From: Bacteroides sp. 224
Lineage (GTDB): Bacteria > Bacteroidota > Bacteroidia > Bacteroidales > Bacteroidaceae
Length of the DNA stretch: 64,000 nt
NCBI RefSeq assembly: GCF_010500995.1
Contig: NZ_QVMK01000019.1
Coordinates: 76,993-140,992, forward strand
Direction of reading: 5' to 3'
The notes under the pieces are model-generated. The model was not told the DNA's origin, searched no databases, and was given only the letters and a program-made list of their open reading frames with translations. This document shows positions 52,717-61,109 of the stretch, piece by piece; the first letter of the stretch is position 1; the number at the start of each line of letters is the position of its first letter. Both the position numbers and the translations under genes were made by a program.

Positions 52717-54237
52717 ATGAAAGCATTTAGTATCCTATTCATGTCTATCATAAGTCTTATTCCTATTTCTCTGTATGCACAAAACGAGAGGGAACTGGAT
52801 TTGCTTCAGTGCATAGAAATAGCCTCAGATAGTTCTTTGCAAGCCTTTATTGCAGATAACTATTATAAAGCCGGGTATTGGGAATATCGCTCTTATAAAG
52901 CTGCTCGGCTGCCTGCCCTCTCACTTAAGTTGACTCCGGTACAATATAACCGGAATATTATAAAACGTTATGATTATCAGGAGAATATAGATGTATATCG
53001 AACGCAAGAGTCACTATATTCATCAGGTGGTTTCACGTTGAGTCAGAATTTTGATTTAACAGGAGGAACATTCTTTATTAATTCGGAGTTAGGCTATAGC
53101 AAAAATTTTGGAGAGAATAGTTATACACAGTTCAATAGTATACCAATCCGGGTAGGTTACTCCCAAGCATTATTTGGTTTTAATAGCTTCAAATGGGAGT
53201 GTAAGATAGAACCTCTTAAGTTTGAAAAGGTAAAGAGGCAATTTTTATATCGTCAGCAGGAGATAGCAGAGAATACTTTACAATATTTCTTTAATTATGT
53301 ACAAGCCGAGAAAGAGTATAGGTTGGCAGTGGAGAATCTACTTTCCACAGATTCTCTTTATTGTATTGCTTTGGAAAGGCAAAAAATATCTGCTATTTCA
53401 GAAGCAGATGTACTCACTTTAAAATTAGATAAGATTAATGCTCAGAATAGCCTCAAAACAGTAGAACTGAATATGGAGGATGCCAGATTCGCTTTTTTAT
53501 CATTTCTGAATCTGGATAACAATCAAGTATATTCGCTTAAGTTACCCGAGAGTATGAATCAAGATATATTAATCTCTATAGACAATGCTTTGCTACATAC
53601 TCGTGGCAATAATCCAAATTATTTAGCCTACCATCAGGAAATTCTGGAAGCCGAAAGAGAGGTAGATAGAAAACGAAAGACAATATTTGAAGCTGACCTC
53701 TCTGCCAGTATAGGTTTTAATCAGGTAGCTAATCGTTTTGTTGATGCTTATCGACGACCCTTGCAACAAGATATAATAACAGTGAGTCTGACCATACCCA
53801 TCTTGGATTGGGGAATGAAAAGAGGACAGATAAACATGGCTAAGAGCAATCTGGAAGTAGCTAAGTTCTCTGTACAACAAAAGACGCAGAGCATGGAGCA
53901 GGAACTAATTTCTGCTATTCAAAAGTTTAATAATCAGAAGGAACAGATTATTTCTACACAGGAAGTTTTGTCTTTGGCAGATGAAGCTTATAGAATCAAT
54001 AAAAAACGATTCGTAGTAGGGAAAGCAGATATTAGTACTCTCACCCTTTCCTTGAATAGGTACAAAGAAGCACAAAGAAACTATATTAATTCTCTTAAAT
54101 ACTACTGGACTTATTATTACAAAATAAAAAAGATAACGCTTTATGATTTTGAGAAACAAGAAAGCTTATCTGTTTTATTCTCTCTACATCCTCCCTATAT
54201 CCCCCTCATAATACCCAATCAGCACCGGCTTAAATAG
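52717..54237 (+). CDS. TolC-type outer-membrane channel protein with chimeric C-terminus
   Basis: 506 residues. Signal peptide MKAFSILFMSIISLIPISLYAQ; two halves with the long-helix pattern of outer-membrane efflux proteins (ELDLLQCIEIASDSS, YFFNYVQAEKEYRLAVENLL; TVSLTIPILDWGMKRGQINMA, KKRFVVGKADISTLTLSLNRYKEAQRNYINSLKYYWTYY). Residues 488-506 (from FSLHPPYIP) are encoded entirely by the 78-bp repeat, antisense to the end of speE. The original stop was therefore lost or replaced at the island junction, and the gene overlaps speE by 54 nt tail to tail. Function is likely unaffected, since TolC C-termini are periplasmic and tolerant. Confidence 0.92.
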   Translation: MKAFSILFMSIISLIPISLYAQNERELDLLQCIEIASDSSLQAFIADNYYKAGYWEYRSYKAARLPALSLKLTPVQYNRNIIKRYDYQENIDVYRTQESLYSSGGFTLSQNFDLTGGTFFINSELGYSKNFGENSYTQFNSIPIRVGYSQALFGFNSFKWECKIEPLKFEKVKRQFLYRQQEIAENTLQYFFNYVQAEKEYRLAVENLLSTDSLYCIALERQKISAISEADVLTLKLDKINAQNSLKTVELNMEDARFAFLSFLNLDNNQVYSLKLPESMNQDILISIDNALLHTRGNNPNYLAYHQEILEAEREVDRKRKTIFEADLSASIGFNQVANRFVDAYRRPLQQDIITVSLTIPILDWGMKRGQINMAKSNLEVAKFSVQQKTQSMEQELISAIQKFNNQKEQIISTQEVLSLADEAYRINKKRFVVGKADISTLTLSLNRYKEAQRNYINSLKYYWTYYYKIKKITLYDFEKQESLSVLFSLHPPYIPLIIPNQHRLK

Positions 54238-54255
54238 GGTATTAATCTTTATCTT
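54178..54255. repeat. 78-bp direct repeat, copy 2 (3' end of speE)
   Basis: Right copy, within the 3' coding end of the SpeE-like gene and the last 19 codons of the TolC-type gene. See 43162-43239. Confidence 0.95.
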
Positions 54256-55710
54256 CTCCAAATCAACCTTCTCATCATTTGCAAAGCGAAACAAAGACGA
54301 AAAGTTACTCTCATTCAAATATTTATAATCCACGTTCGGAGGAAGGCGCAGGCTATCCGCATCTATTCTTATATCCGTAGCCAGATTAAAGCCCCAATCG
54401 CCAAACGAAGGTACATTTACATGATAAGGAATAACATACTCAAACTCCTCTCCCACCGTTTTATAAATGCACCAGAAAGCATTCTTCGTAAAATACGGGC
54501 TATTCGATTGGGTAACCATTACTCCACCTTTTACCAGATTCAGTTTAACCAAGCGATAAAAAGAGGTGGTATAGAGCTTATTTAAGGCATCATTATTAGG
54601 GTCGGGTAAATCAATAATCACCACATCGTACTTATTTTCGGCTCGCTCAAGGTAGGTAAAAGCATCTTCAAGAACAACCTTCACCTTCGGATGAGAAAGA
54701 GCACCCTCATTTAAACGACTTATTTCGGGATGCTCTCTGCAAAGCGTTACTACCGCCTCATCTAAATCGATGAGGGTGATGGATTCAACGTTTGGGTATC
54801 TTAGTAGTTGCTTGGCGGCCAATCCGTCTCCTGCACCCAGCAAAAGCACCTGTTTAGCCTGCGGATTCACAGCCATAGGCACATGCACCAAAGGCTCGTG
54901 ATAGCGATATTCATCGGCAGAAGAGAATTGAACATTCCCATCCAGAAAGAGGCGCAAATCATCTTTATGCTTAGTGAGTACAATCTTTTGATAAAGACTT
55001 TGCTTGGTATAGACTATTTTATCGCGATATAAACCCGATTCCAGGTTCTCGGTTAGATAATCTCCTATCAACGTAAACGTAAGCACCCCGGCAAAACAAA
55101 GGAATAAAATGTTCTGAAAGAAATGTCTGTAACGAAGCTTATCCCGGTATCTGAATACAATAATAGCGGCTGCTATCAAATTAATAAGTCCGGTTACAAA
55201 ACCTGTGGTTACATAGCCCAACCGGGGAAGCAAGAGCAAAGGAAATGCAATAGAACCAATCAGTCCACCGATATAATCGAAAGCAAACAGATTGGCTATG
55301 TTCGATTTGATATTCTGTTTATGCCCCTCAATGATTCGTACCAGCAAAGGAATCTCAACACCCACCAGCAAACCGATAGAGAGAATCATCAGGTACATCA
55401 CCAATGGATAGATATTGGTATAGATATGGCAGATAAACAGCAGGAGGCTTGAGAAACTGCCCAATATACCCACCAATATTTCTACCAACGTAAATGTATC
55501 GAACAAATGCTTATTCAAATACTTAGATACATACGATCCTATCCCCATAGCAAAGAGGTAAAGACCGATGGTAATGGAAAACTGCGTAATGCTGTTTCCC
55601 AATAAATAAGAGCTTAAACTCCCTATAATCAGCTCGTATACAATAGAGCATATAGAGATTAAAAGGGTGGTAAAAAGTAAGGGAGTAGCGTTAAATGGTT
55701 TCTGTTCCAT
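54184..55710 (-). CDS. speE: Membrane-bound polyamine aminopropyltransferase (SpeE-like)
   Basis: 508 residues. The N-terminal 210 residues have about seven hydrophobic helices; the soluble spermidine-synthase domain follows, with the aminopropyl-donor site LLLGAGDGLAAKQLLRYPNVESITLIDLDEAV and the VIIDLPDPNNDALNKLYT segment holding the catalytic aspartate. It would transfer aminopropyl from decarboxylated SAM, made by the SpeD-like enzyme of the same operon. It is the last gene of a leftward operon. Its final 24 codons are duplicated 11 kb away at the far end of the peptide island. Confidence 0.93.
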   Translation of the reverse strand: MEQKPFNATPLLFTTLLISICSIVYELIIGSLSSYLLGNSITQFSITIGLYLFAMGIGSYVSKYLNKHLFDTFTLVEILVGILGSFSSLLLFICHIYTNIYPLVMYLMILSIGLLVGVEIPLLVRIIEGHKQNIKSNIANLFAFDYIGGLIGSIAFPLLLLPRLGYVTTGFVTGLINLIAAAIIVFRYRDKLRYRHFFQNILFLCFAGVLTFTLIGDYLTENLESGLYRDKIVYTKQSLYQKIVLTKHKDDLRLFLDGNVQFSSADEYRYHEPLVHVPMAVNPQAKQVLLLGAGDGLAAKQLLRYPNVESITLIDLDEAVVTLCREHPEISRLNEGALSHPKVKVVLEDAFTYLERAENKYDVVIIDLPDPNNDALNKLYTTSFYRLVKLNLVKGGVMVTQSNSPYFTKNAFWCIYKTVGEEFEYVIPYHVNVPSFGDWGFNLATDIRIDADSLRLPPNVDYKYLNESNFSSLFRFANDEKVDLEKIKINTLFKPVLIGYYEGDIGRM

Positions 55711-55920
55711 TTATTGAATAGCTCCGCTTATAATAATGCCAATGGCTATAATAAACCCAGCCATGGCAACTCCGGCTGCCGTATTATGATCGTCGATTAC
55801 TTGATTCAGGTTCACTTTGATGATTTTACACAAAAGAACCATTGCATAATATCCCACAATGAATAATATAATACCTACCAACCAGTATTGCAACGTTGAA
55901 AGTACACCATCTATACTCAT
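55711..55920 (-). CDS. DUF350 small membrane protein (copy A)
   Basis: 69 residues, two hydrophobic helices (YWLVGIILFIVGYYAMVLLC and AAGVAMAGFIIAIGIIISGAI). DUF350 proteins are small inner-membrane proteins often linked with SpeE-like and DUF4178 genes; function unknown. It abuts speE with no gap. Confidence 0.88.
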   Translation of the reverse strand: MSIDGVLSTLQYWLVGIILFIVGYYAMVLLCKIIKVNLNQVIDDHNTAAGVAMAGFIIAIGIIISGAIQ

Positions 55921-55924
55921 TTGT

Positions 55925-56128
55925 TTATCCTCCTATAATTACAGACTTGATAATAATAGCCAACCCGATAAAAATACCGGCAACAAGTGCACCCGTAGCG
56001 GTACTTTTCTCTTCAAATATCTCGCGGGTGAATTTATAAGGAATCACCAGATCCATAATAACGACTCCTACTATGAGCAGCAGAATGCCTAATACACCGT
56101 ATCCTACCGAACTTAAGATTTGTAACAT
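55925..56128 (-). CDS. DUF350 small membrane protein (copy B)
   Basis: 67 residues, same layout as copy A (GVLGILLLIVGVVIMDLVIP and STATGALVAGIFIGLAIIIKSVI). The conserved ATGA-G-A-FIGLAI segment identifies the second half. Four bases separate it from copy A. The two may form a heteromer. Confidence 0.88.
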   Translation of the reverse strand: MLQILSSVGYGVLGILLLIVGVVIMDLVIPYKFTREIFEEKSTATGALVAGIFIGLAIIIKSVIIGG

Positions 56129-56141
56129 GTTATTTTAGTTT

Positions 56142-56269
56142 TTGAGTTTATAGTTTTTAAGTTTGAAGTTTATAGTTTGGAGTTTTAAGATATGGATTGA
56201 AATTTATTGCCTGTGTTAACTTATATAGCAAAGCCTATAAACTCCAAACTCAAAACTATAAACTCAAAT
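56142..56269. repeat. Imperfect hairpin with AT-rich word-repeat arms
   Basis: Arms built of TTTGAGTTTATAGTTT-type words: several copies in tandem on the left, and the complementary AAACTATAAACTCAAA words on the right. It lies in the gap between DUF350 copy B and the DUF4178 gene. Confidence 0.7.
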
Positions 56270-57360
56270 CATTTACCGAAACTTGTACCTCCCCCCTGTG
56301 ACCGCCGCGCATTGATACTCGCTTGTCGTGCACTTGATACGTAGGTATTATATTTAGAGGTATTGAGTTCGTCGGAACTTTCATTTTTATTCTTCGACCA
56401 GGTTGAACCGGAGACATAAAAACGATGCAAACGCCGTGGATGATAAGCTCTATATGAGGTATATCCTTGAGGGTCTTCTTCTTTCTTACTGATCTGAATA
56501 TAAGTTTTATATTCTTCGTTCATATAAATTAAAGCGGTTTCCTTGTTGGTTCGAATTAAGATCTGATCATCTCCTATCGAATCATTGGAGGTAATTACAT
56601 CCTTAATATCCTCGGGAGCCATTTCAATAATCTTCTGACAAGCTGCATGAGTAGATAAAACGGTAGAGTAGATACCGCTTTTGGTATTCGACTTGTTGTT
56701 GGAGGTGACAGTGGTTACATAAGAAAAATCATAGCTTTTCTTTATTCCATCGCGAATGGGGTAGCTGAACCAGGCGGATACAGGCTCCCATACTAAGAAT
56801 ACGAAAAAGCCGATTATCATCAGAACCGTCCAATTACAACCTATGCCTTTTACACTTTTCTTTATTTTGCCTTTTAATATTTCGATATCCGATTGCTCGA
56901 TTATTTCTCCTAAAGAGGCTTCTGTTTCATCCGACCATTTCTCTATGGATAGTTGTTTTCCACCATCTGCTTCATACTCTACAAAGGAGAATTTCTCGTT
57001 GTAATCAAAGTCTACATCTCCTGCCGATTCTAAGGCACGGGCCTCTCCGGTATCAATACAGTGAAATAAAGTACCCTGATAGGTAACCTGCTTACTATCC
57101 GAAGAAAAAGAGAGTTTTGCGAACGAAACGTTGTGCGACAAACTTAGCAACACACCATTCTTACCCGTTTTCTCTACCGATAGCCACCTCTCTTTTATAC
57201 CCTTGCGCAGTTTATATTCTTTCCAATAAAAGGTACCCTGCTTATGCTTTACAAAGCCTGCTATGTAGTATTCTTCTCCTTTTATTTTCAGTTTCTGACC
57301 TACCGACAAGGAGCTCCAATAGGCAAAATCTTGTTCTGCCGGATTAATTATTTTCTCCAC
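56269..57360 (-). CDS. DUF4178-domain membrane protein
   Basis: 363 residues. Residues about 12-160 are a DUF4178-like beta-rich cytoplasmic domain (SVGQKLKIKGEEYYIAGFVKHKQGTFYWKEYKL). A single hydrophobic helix (WTVLMIIGFFVFLVWEPVSAWF) is at about 175-197. A soluble C-terminal domain ends in a Ser/Arg/Gly-rich tail (QASINARRSQGGGTSFGK). The family is usually linked to DUF350, SpeD and SpeE genes, as here. Biochemical role unknown. Confidence 0.85.
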   Translation of the reverse strand: MEKIINPAEQDFAYWSSLSVGQKLKIKGEEYYIAGFVKHKQGTFYWKEYKLRKGIKERWLSVEKTGKNGVLLSLSHNVSFAKLSFSSDSKQVTYQGTLFHCIDTGEARALESAGDVDFDYNEKFSFVEYEADGGKQLSIEKWSDETEASLGEIIEQSDIEILKGKIKKSVKGIGCNWTVLMIIGFFVFLVWEPVSAWFSYPIRDGIKKSYDFSYVTTVTSNNKSNTKSGIYSTVLSTHAACQKIIEMAPEDIKDVITSNDSIGDDQILIRTNKETALIYMNEEYKTYIQISKKEEDPQGYTSYRAYHPRRLHRFYVSGSTWSKNKNESSDELNTSKYNTYVSSARQASINARRSQGGGTSFGK

Positions 57361-57369
57361 ACTCTTGGT

Positions 57370-57729
57370 TTATTTAATGAAATCCTCATTACCTCTTTCT
57401 ATTGCCTGAATATGTGTTCTTTCCGGCAAATAATAATCGCATAACCTATCCACAATCATTCTTGTATTGGCATTTCCACAAGTGAAAACATCTAAAAAGA
57501 TGGATTGATATTCCGGATAAGTATGTATGGATATATGAGACTCGGCAAGCAAGGTAAAGGCTGTATATCCTCCATTGTCAAAAGCTGCATAATCATACTT
57601 CAGCAGGGTAACACCTGCCTCCTTACAGCATTTCTCCAAATAAGATTTAAGGTCAGATTCAGAGCCGATTATATGAGATACCCCATACAATTCGGCTAAT
57701 ATATGACTTCCTTTAAATTGATGGTTCAT
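57370..57729 (-). CDS. speD: S-adenosylmethionine decarboxylase proenzyme
   Basis: 119 residues, the small SpeH-type (prokaryotic class 1B) form. The self-cleavage site is the Glu-Ser bond in LAESHISIHTYPEY, where the serine becomes the pyruvoyl cofactor; FLDVFTCGNANTRMIVDRL carries the catalytic cysteine. It supplies decarboxylated SAM to the SpeE-like enzyme. Its start overlaps the end of the upstream gene by 17 nt, so it is part of the same transcript. Confidence 0.94.
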   Translation of the reverse strand: MNHQFKGSHILAELYGVSHIIGSESDLKSYLEKCCKEAGVTLLKYDYAAFDNGGYTAFTLLAESHISIHTYPEYQSIFLDVFTCGNANTRMIVDRLCDYYLPERTHIQAIERGNEDFIK

Positions 57730-58552
57730 TGTTGGCTAACTGTTGCTCTTTGCGATCGGATTTAAACAGATAACAAGCAATCACTATTTCTATTATCGGC
57801 AAAGCAATACCCAGTAAAAGCATCAACCACACATTGAGTTTAAAGCTTCCAAACAGATTATTTACATGTTTCTCCAACACTGTATTTAATATTCCGCTAT
57901 CAACGACTTTGGCTACCTCAATATCAAAAAACTCATTCGTAGCTTCTTCATTCATGAGCAGAACGTTTTTGCCTACTTGCTTCTTAACTTCAGTAACTAC
58001 GTACTTACGAAGAACGTCCGTTTCGGCCAAAATAGATGTTATATAAGAAGCAAAGGCATTGCCAACACCTGCTTCCTTAGTAGAGTTCAATTCTGATATT
58101 CCTACACTTTTCAACAACACACCGGATGCTTTCTGAACACCACCAACAGCCTCATCAAGAAGTTCGTGCCCGGTTGATTGAAGTTTTTCTTCGCTTATAA
58201 TCTTTATGACTTCTGCTTTCAAATACTTATTAAACAGTTCGTTGGTTTCTCCCAGATATTTAGGTATATTCTGTACTATTTGCTTTTCGCAATTGTGCAG
58301 AGCTGCCCATTGCGTAGCACAAAAACCGATATAAAGAGGAAAGAATATCAGGTAGCAGTAAGCAAGTACTTTTAGTGTCCAGTGTCTTCGGGGTATCAGT
58401 ATCTTTTTACGAAAATAAATCATCAAACCAATGGTTACCAAAAAGCCTATAACACCTCCTATAATACCCCACATAAATATAGAGAAGGGATTGATATACT
58501 CACACAGAATTTCCCAGTACTGAAGGATTTCGGAACTAAAAAAAGTTTTCAT
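57713..58552 (-). CDS. Uncharacterised membrane protein of the polyamine operon
   Basis: 279 residues from the ATG at 58552 (MKTFFSSEILQYW); a TTG at 58585 would add 11 residues. Two N-terminal hydrophobic segments (IFMWGIIGGVIGFLVTIGLMIYF and VLAYCYLIFFPLYIGFCA), a long helical periplasmic or cytoplasmic middle (about 150 residues), and one C-terminal helix (LNVWLMLLLGIALPIIEIVIACYLF). It opens the leftward speD-speE operon. No family recognised. Confidence 0.75.
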   Translation of the reverse strand: MKTFFSSEILQYWEILCEYINPFSIFMWGIIGGVIGFLVTIGLMIYFRKKILIPRRHWTLKVLAYCYLIFFPLYIGFCATQWAALHNCEKQIVQNIPKYLGETNELFNKYLKAEVIKIISEEKLQSTGHELLDEAVGGVQKASGVLLKSVGISELNSTKEAGVGNAFASYITSILAETDVLRKYVVTEVKKQVGKNVLLMNEEATNEFFDIEVAKVVDSGILNTVLEKHVNNLFGSFKLNVWLMLLLGIALPIIEIVIACYLFKSDRKEQQLANNEPSI

Positions 58553-58660
58553 GTATCTTATCTTAATTGTTTGTTCAAGGCACAAACTTAAATAAAAATA
58601 CTCGGTTTATAAATGGGTTGAATAAAAAAATAATGATGAATAGTTCGAAAAGGAGGAGAT

Positions 58661-58772
58661 TTCACCACAGATTAACACAGATTCTCACAGATTAAATTAT
58701 TCCACTACAAGACCAAAAATGATAAAATTTTTAGTTAATAATCTGTGAGAATCTGTGTTAATCTGTGGTGAA
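58661..58772. repeat. Hairpin with perfect 34-bp word-repeat arms
   Basis: Arms 58661-58694 and 58739-58772 are exact complements and consist of CACAGATTAACACAGATTCT-type words. The 44-nt loop is AT-rich and lacks the GCGGCATCG core. It lies between RNase R and the polyamine operon. Confidence 0.92.
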
Positions 58773-58816
58773 TCAACCCATAATACTTGATAATTTCCCT
58801 CAAAGAACTATCTTAT

Positions 58817-58853
58817 TAGAGGCTATCTTTTTGATTTGAGATAGCCTCTTTTA
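58817..58853. terminator. Hairpin downstream of rnr
   Basis: Stem AGAGGCTATCT/AGATAGCCTCT with a 10-nt loop, T run on the plus-strand side. It lies 30 nt past the rnr stop; only a weak T tract follows in the rnr direction. Confidence 0.55.
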
Positions 58854-58880
58854 GAATAAAACACTCCCTTTATTTTTTCC

Positions 58881-61025
58881 TCAATCCACCAGCACAAAGT
58901 CCAGTTGCTTCTTTTCCAGATTAGCCCGGGCTACCTTCACTGTAATCGCATCTCCCAAGCTATATGTATGGTTCGTTTTTCGTCCGCGGAGGCAATAATT
59001 CTTTTCGTCGAACTCATAATAATCATCATCAAGGTCACGCATGGGTACCATGCCTTCGCACTTGTTGTCATTCAGTTCTACATAAATACCCCATTCGGTT
59101 ACACCCGAGATAACTCCGTCGAATACCTGCCCTATTTTGTCCATCATAAACTCTACCTGTTTGTATTTGATAGAAGCTCTTTCTGCATTGGCAGCTATTT
59201 GCTCCATATTCGAACAGTGATCGCAAATATCTTCGTATTTGTTTTCGGAAACGGTTCGCCCACCATCTGCATACTTCGTAACCAAACGATGTACCATCAT
59301 ATCGGGATAGCGACGAATGGGAGACGTAAAGTGCGTATAATATTCAAAAGCCAATCCGTAATGACCAATGTTATGCACCGAATAACGGGCTTTCTGCATG
59401 GCACGAATGGAAACGGTTTCTACCAGGTTCTCTTCCTTCTTTCCATGCACATCATCTAACAGGCGATTGATAGATTTAGACACTTCTGTTTTCGAACCAC
59501 CTGTACGTATTTTATATCCGAAACGGGCAATGAATTGAGAAAGGTTCTCTAATTTCTCCGGATCGGGTAAATCATGAATACGGTAAGGCAATACTTTGGC
59601 TTTCTTACCTTTAGGGGCTTTGCCTATCTTCTCGGCAACAGTTCTATTGGCAAGCAACATAAATTCTTCAATCAGTTTATTGGCGTCTTTAGATTCTTTG
59701 AAGTAAACGCTGATAGGTTTACCTTTTTCATCTATCTCGAATCTGACTTCATAACGATCGAAGTTAATGGCTCCACTGGCAAAACGCTTTTCGCGAATGG
59801 CTTTAGCCATGGTGTCGAGCATCAATATCTCTTCTTTGTAGTCGCCTTCTTTGGTTTCAATAATTTGTTGGGCCTCTTCGTAGGTAAAACGTCGGTCGGA
59901 GTTAATAACTGTATGTACAATACGTGATTGCTTCACTTCTCCTTTCTCCGTGATATCAAAAACTACAGAGAAGGTTAACTTTTCTTCATTAGGACGAAGC
60001 GAACAGATATAGTTCGATAAACGTTCGGGAAGCATAGGGATAGTTCGATCTACCAGATAAACGGAAGTAGCTCGCTTCTCTCCTTCTTTGTCGATGATTC
60101 CTCCTTCTTTTACATAGTGAGTAACATCGGCAATGTGTACGCCTACTTCCCACAAGCCGTCTTTCAGTTTGCGAATAGAAAGGGCATCGTCAAAGTCTTT
60201 GGCATCTTTCGGGTCGATGGTGAAGGTTGTTACTTTGCGGAAGTCTTCGCGCCTGGCTATTTCTTCTTCTGATATTTCGGCAGGGATTTTATCCGCAGCC
60301 TTCTCTACAGATTTGGGATATACGTATGGTAAACCAAATTCGGCTAAGATGGCATGCATTTCGGTGGTGTTATCTCCTGCTTTGCCTAAAATATCAATAA
60401 TCTGCCCAATAGGGTTTTTGGCTTTATCGGGCCACTCTACCACCTTTACAATGGCTTTATCACCAGTTTTTCCGCCTTTAAGTTTATCTTTGGGAATAAA
60501 GATATCATTGGCCAGCGTACGGTTTTCTGTTACAAGAAATGCATACGATTTGGATACTTCCAGCGTACCTACAAAGGTATCGTTGGCACGCTCCAGAATC
60601 TCTACCACTTCTGCTTCTTTTTCTTTATTCTTACGCTTGGCCAAACAAACAACACGAACTTTATCATTATTCATGGCGTGAGCCGAATTGCGCTCTGCAA
60701 TAAATATAGGCTCTCCTCCATCATCGGGGATAAATGAATTCTTTCCATTGCTCTTACGATGGAAAATACCTGTCAGTTCTTTCCCCTGGTTGTGCAAACG
60801 GAATTTGCCTTTTTCTACTTCAACAATATAATCATCTGCCAAAAGCTCGTGCAGAATGTCTACACAGAGCATCTTTAACGGGTGAGTAGTCAGCCTTAAT
60901 TCCGAAAATATATACTTCAAAGTGAATGTTTCAGTAGGCTTGGCATGGAAAAAGTTTAATACTATTTCTGCCAATTCTTTCTTCTTCATTCTCTTACCTG
61001 CTTTCTTTCCACCTTTTTTTCCCAT
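58881..61025 (-). CDS. rnr: Ribonuclease R
   Basis: 714 residues from the ATG at 61025; a TTG reading adds two. The order is an N-terminal basic patch (MGKKGGKKAGKRMKKKEL) with a winged helix, cold-shock RNA-binding domains (GIFHRKSNGKNSFIPDDGGEPIFI, FVGTLEVSKSYAFLV), the RNB catalytic domain with the metal-binding TIDPKDAKDFDDALS aspartates, HYTHFTSPIRRYPDMMVHR, and a C-terminal S1 domain (GVISGVTEWGIYVELND). It is a 3'-5' exoribonuclease that degrades structured RNA in the cytoplasm. Confidence 0.96.
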   Translation of the reverse strand: MGKKGGKKAGKRMKKKELAEIVLNFFHAKPTETFTLKYIFSELRLTTHPLKMLCVDILHELLADDYIVEVEKGKFRLHNQGKELTGIFHRKSNGKNSFIPDDGGEPIFIAERNSAHAMNNDKVRVVCLAKRKNKEKEAEVVEILERANDTFVGTLEVSKSYAFLVTENRTLANDIFIPKDKLKGGKTGDKAIVKVVEWPDKAKNPIGQIIDILGKAGDNTTEMHAILAEFGLPYVYPKSVEKAADKIPAEISEEEIARREDFRKVTTFTIDPKDAKDFDDALSIRKLKDGLWEVGVHIADVTHYVKEGGIIDKEGEKRATSVYLVDRTIPMLPERLSNYICSLRPNEEKLTFSVVFDITEKGEVKQSRIVHTVINSDRRFTYEEAQQIIETKEGDYKEEILMLDTMAKAIREKRFASGAINFDRYEVRFEIDEKGKPISVYFKESKDANKLIEEFMLLANRTVAEKIGKAPKGKKAKVLPYRIHDLPDPEKLENLSQFIARFGYKIRTGGSKTEVSKSINRLLDDVHGKKEENLVETVSIRAMQKARYSVHNIGHYGLAFEYYTHFTSPIRRYPDMMVHRLVTKYADGGRTVSENKYEDICDHCSNMEQIAANAERASIKYKQVEFMMDKIGQVFDGVISGVTEWGIYVELNDNKCEGMVPMRDLDDDYYEFDEKNYCLRGRKTNHTYSLGDAITVKVARANLEKKQLDFVLVD

Positions 61026-61077
61026 AATCAATAAAATTTTAGTCTTACAAAGAAAACAAATAAATCAATTTATATCC

Positions 61078-61085
61078 TATATTTG
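61078..61085 (+). promoter_or_regulatory. -7 box TATATTTG for the epimerase gene
   Basis: Exact TAnnTTTG, 25 nt before the ATG at 61110. It overlaps a TTG at 61083 that would otherwise be read as the start, so the ATG is preferred. Confidence 0.55.
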
Positions 61086-61109
61086 CATATTAATCTTTAT
61101 CATTTTAGA

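Larger units (their letters stand above)
43162..54255. mobile_element. Gene island with modified-peptide export system, flanked by 78-bp direct repeats
   Basis: The 10.9 kb between the repeats carries seven rightward genes: glycosyltransferase, LanC-like, Gly-Gly precursor, erythromycin-esterase-like lipoprotein, C39 ABC exporter, HlyD-type adaptor and TolC-type channel. The outer repeat is a duplicate of the 3' end of the resident speE-like gene, as left when DNA integrates at a gene end. There is no integrase, so either it was mobilised in trans or it entered by recombination between matching sequences. The genes appear more AT-rich than the surrounding housekeeping genes. Confidence 0.7.

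Noticed and set aside
61083..61109. Upstream TTG start for the epimerase
   Set aside because: It overlaps the TATATTTG promoter box, and the Rossmann strand begins right after the ATG at 61110.
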